64,000 nt of DNA from contig NZ_CP022961.1 of NCBI RefSeq assembly GCF_002285795.1, positions 5,336,001 to 5,400,000 of the forward strand, in the 5' to 3' direction. Of the stretch, positions 62,630 through 64,000 are shown piece after piece (position 1 is the first letter of the stretch; each line of letters starts with the position of its first letter). The notes below the pieces were generated by a model. That model had not been told where the DNA came from, searched no databases, and saw only the letters and a program-made list of their open reading frames with translations. A program made the position numbers and the translations under genes. Source of the DNA: Plantactinospora sp. KBS50. GTDB lineage: Bacteria; Actinomycetota; Actinomycetes; Mycobacteriales; Micromonosporaceae.

Positions 62630-64000
<1,371 letters not shown>

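Overview
This is one 64 kb stretch of a very GC-rich actinobacterial chromosome. GTG and TTG starts are frequent, genes are packed and many overlap by 4 bp (GTGA or ATGA), and third positions are almost all G or C. Actinobacterial markers include NucS mismatch repair, an F420-type luciferase-like oxidoreductase, DivIVA/Scy-like polar coiled-coil proteins, DUF2550 beside the ATP synthase genes, a DUF222-HNH protein and a MurA with Asp at the fosfomycin site. My best guess is family Micromonosporaceae; this is an inference from gene content, not a database match.

Left part (1-13 kb): a truncated HNH endonuclease, an arginase-family protein with a long repetitive tail, a thioredoxin-TPR protein, and an acyl-CoA module: isobutyryl-CoA mutase large subunit (icmA), its G-protein chaperone (meaB), a thiolase and methylmalonyl-CoA epimerase (mce). 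A GT2 glycosyltransferase and an Asp23/Gls24 protein lie between them. A 2OG-Fe(II) oxygenase and an LLM oxidoreductase follow. Then come two tandem DivIVA-type coiled-coil proteins (13.6-17.3 kb) and an AI-2E-family permease.

Middle part (18.9-43.8 kb) is accessory and surface-related. One divergent locus (18.9-28.1 kb) encodes a beta-helix protein, a PIG-L deacetylase, an RfbF-like sugar nucleotidyltransferase, two C-methyltransferase-like proteins, a sugar epimerase with a frameshift, a GT2 enzyme and a Wzx-like flippase. A giant secreted sorbosone-dehydrogenase-like protein with PKD and duplicated C-terminal domains separates it from a second operon (33.2-38.7 kb): GT4, Wzz-like, O-antigen-ligase-like and two GT2 genes. 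Together these look like a Wzx/Wzy-type surface glycan system without a visible priming transferase. Three tandem paralogous secreted FG-GAP-like proteins follow.

Right part (43.8-64 kb) returns to core genes: a double-length 3-hydroxyacyl-CoA dehydrogenase, hydrolases, an FHA protein, an aldehyde dehydrogenase, nucS, an ABC-2 transporter, a second 3-hydroxybutyryl-CoA dehydrogenase, murA with a large insertion, a cobalamin adenosyltransferase (supplying the cofactor IcmA needs), and the atp operon (atpA-G-D, then an LCP gene, then atpC).

The strongest new observations are: (1) a 14-bp palindrome close to TGAACGATCGTTCA upstream of all four acyl-CoA loci (icmA, thiolase/mce and both hydroxyacyl-CoA dehydrogenases), suggesting one regulon; (2) an LCP-family gene splitting atpD from atpC; (3) many short tandem duplications sitting on or just after stop codons; (4) repeat expansions inside proteins (arginase tail, epimerase active-site loop, MurA insert, coiled-coil tail). 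No tRNA, rRNA, CRISPR array, insertion sequence or prophage gene was recognised.
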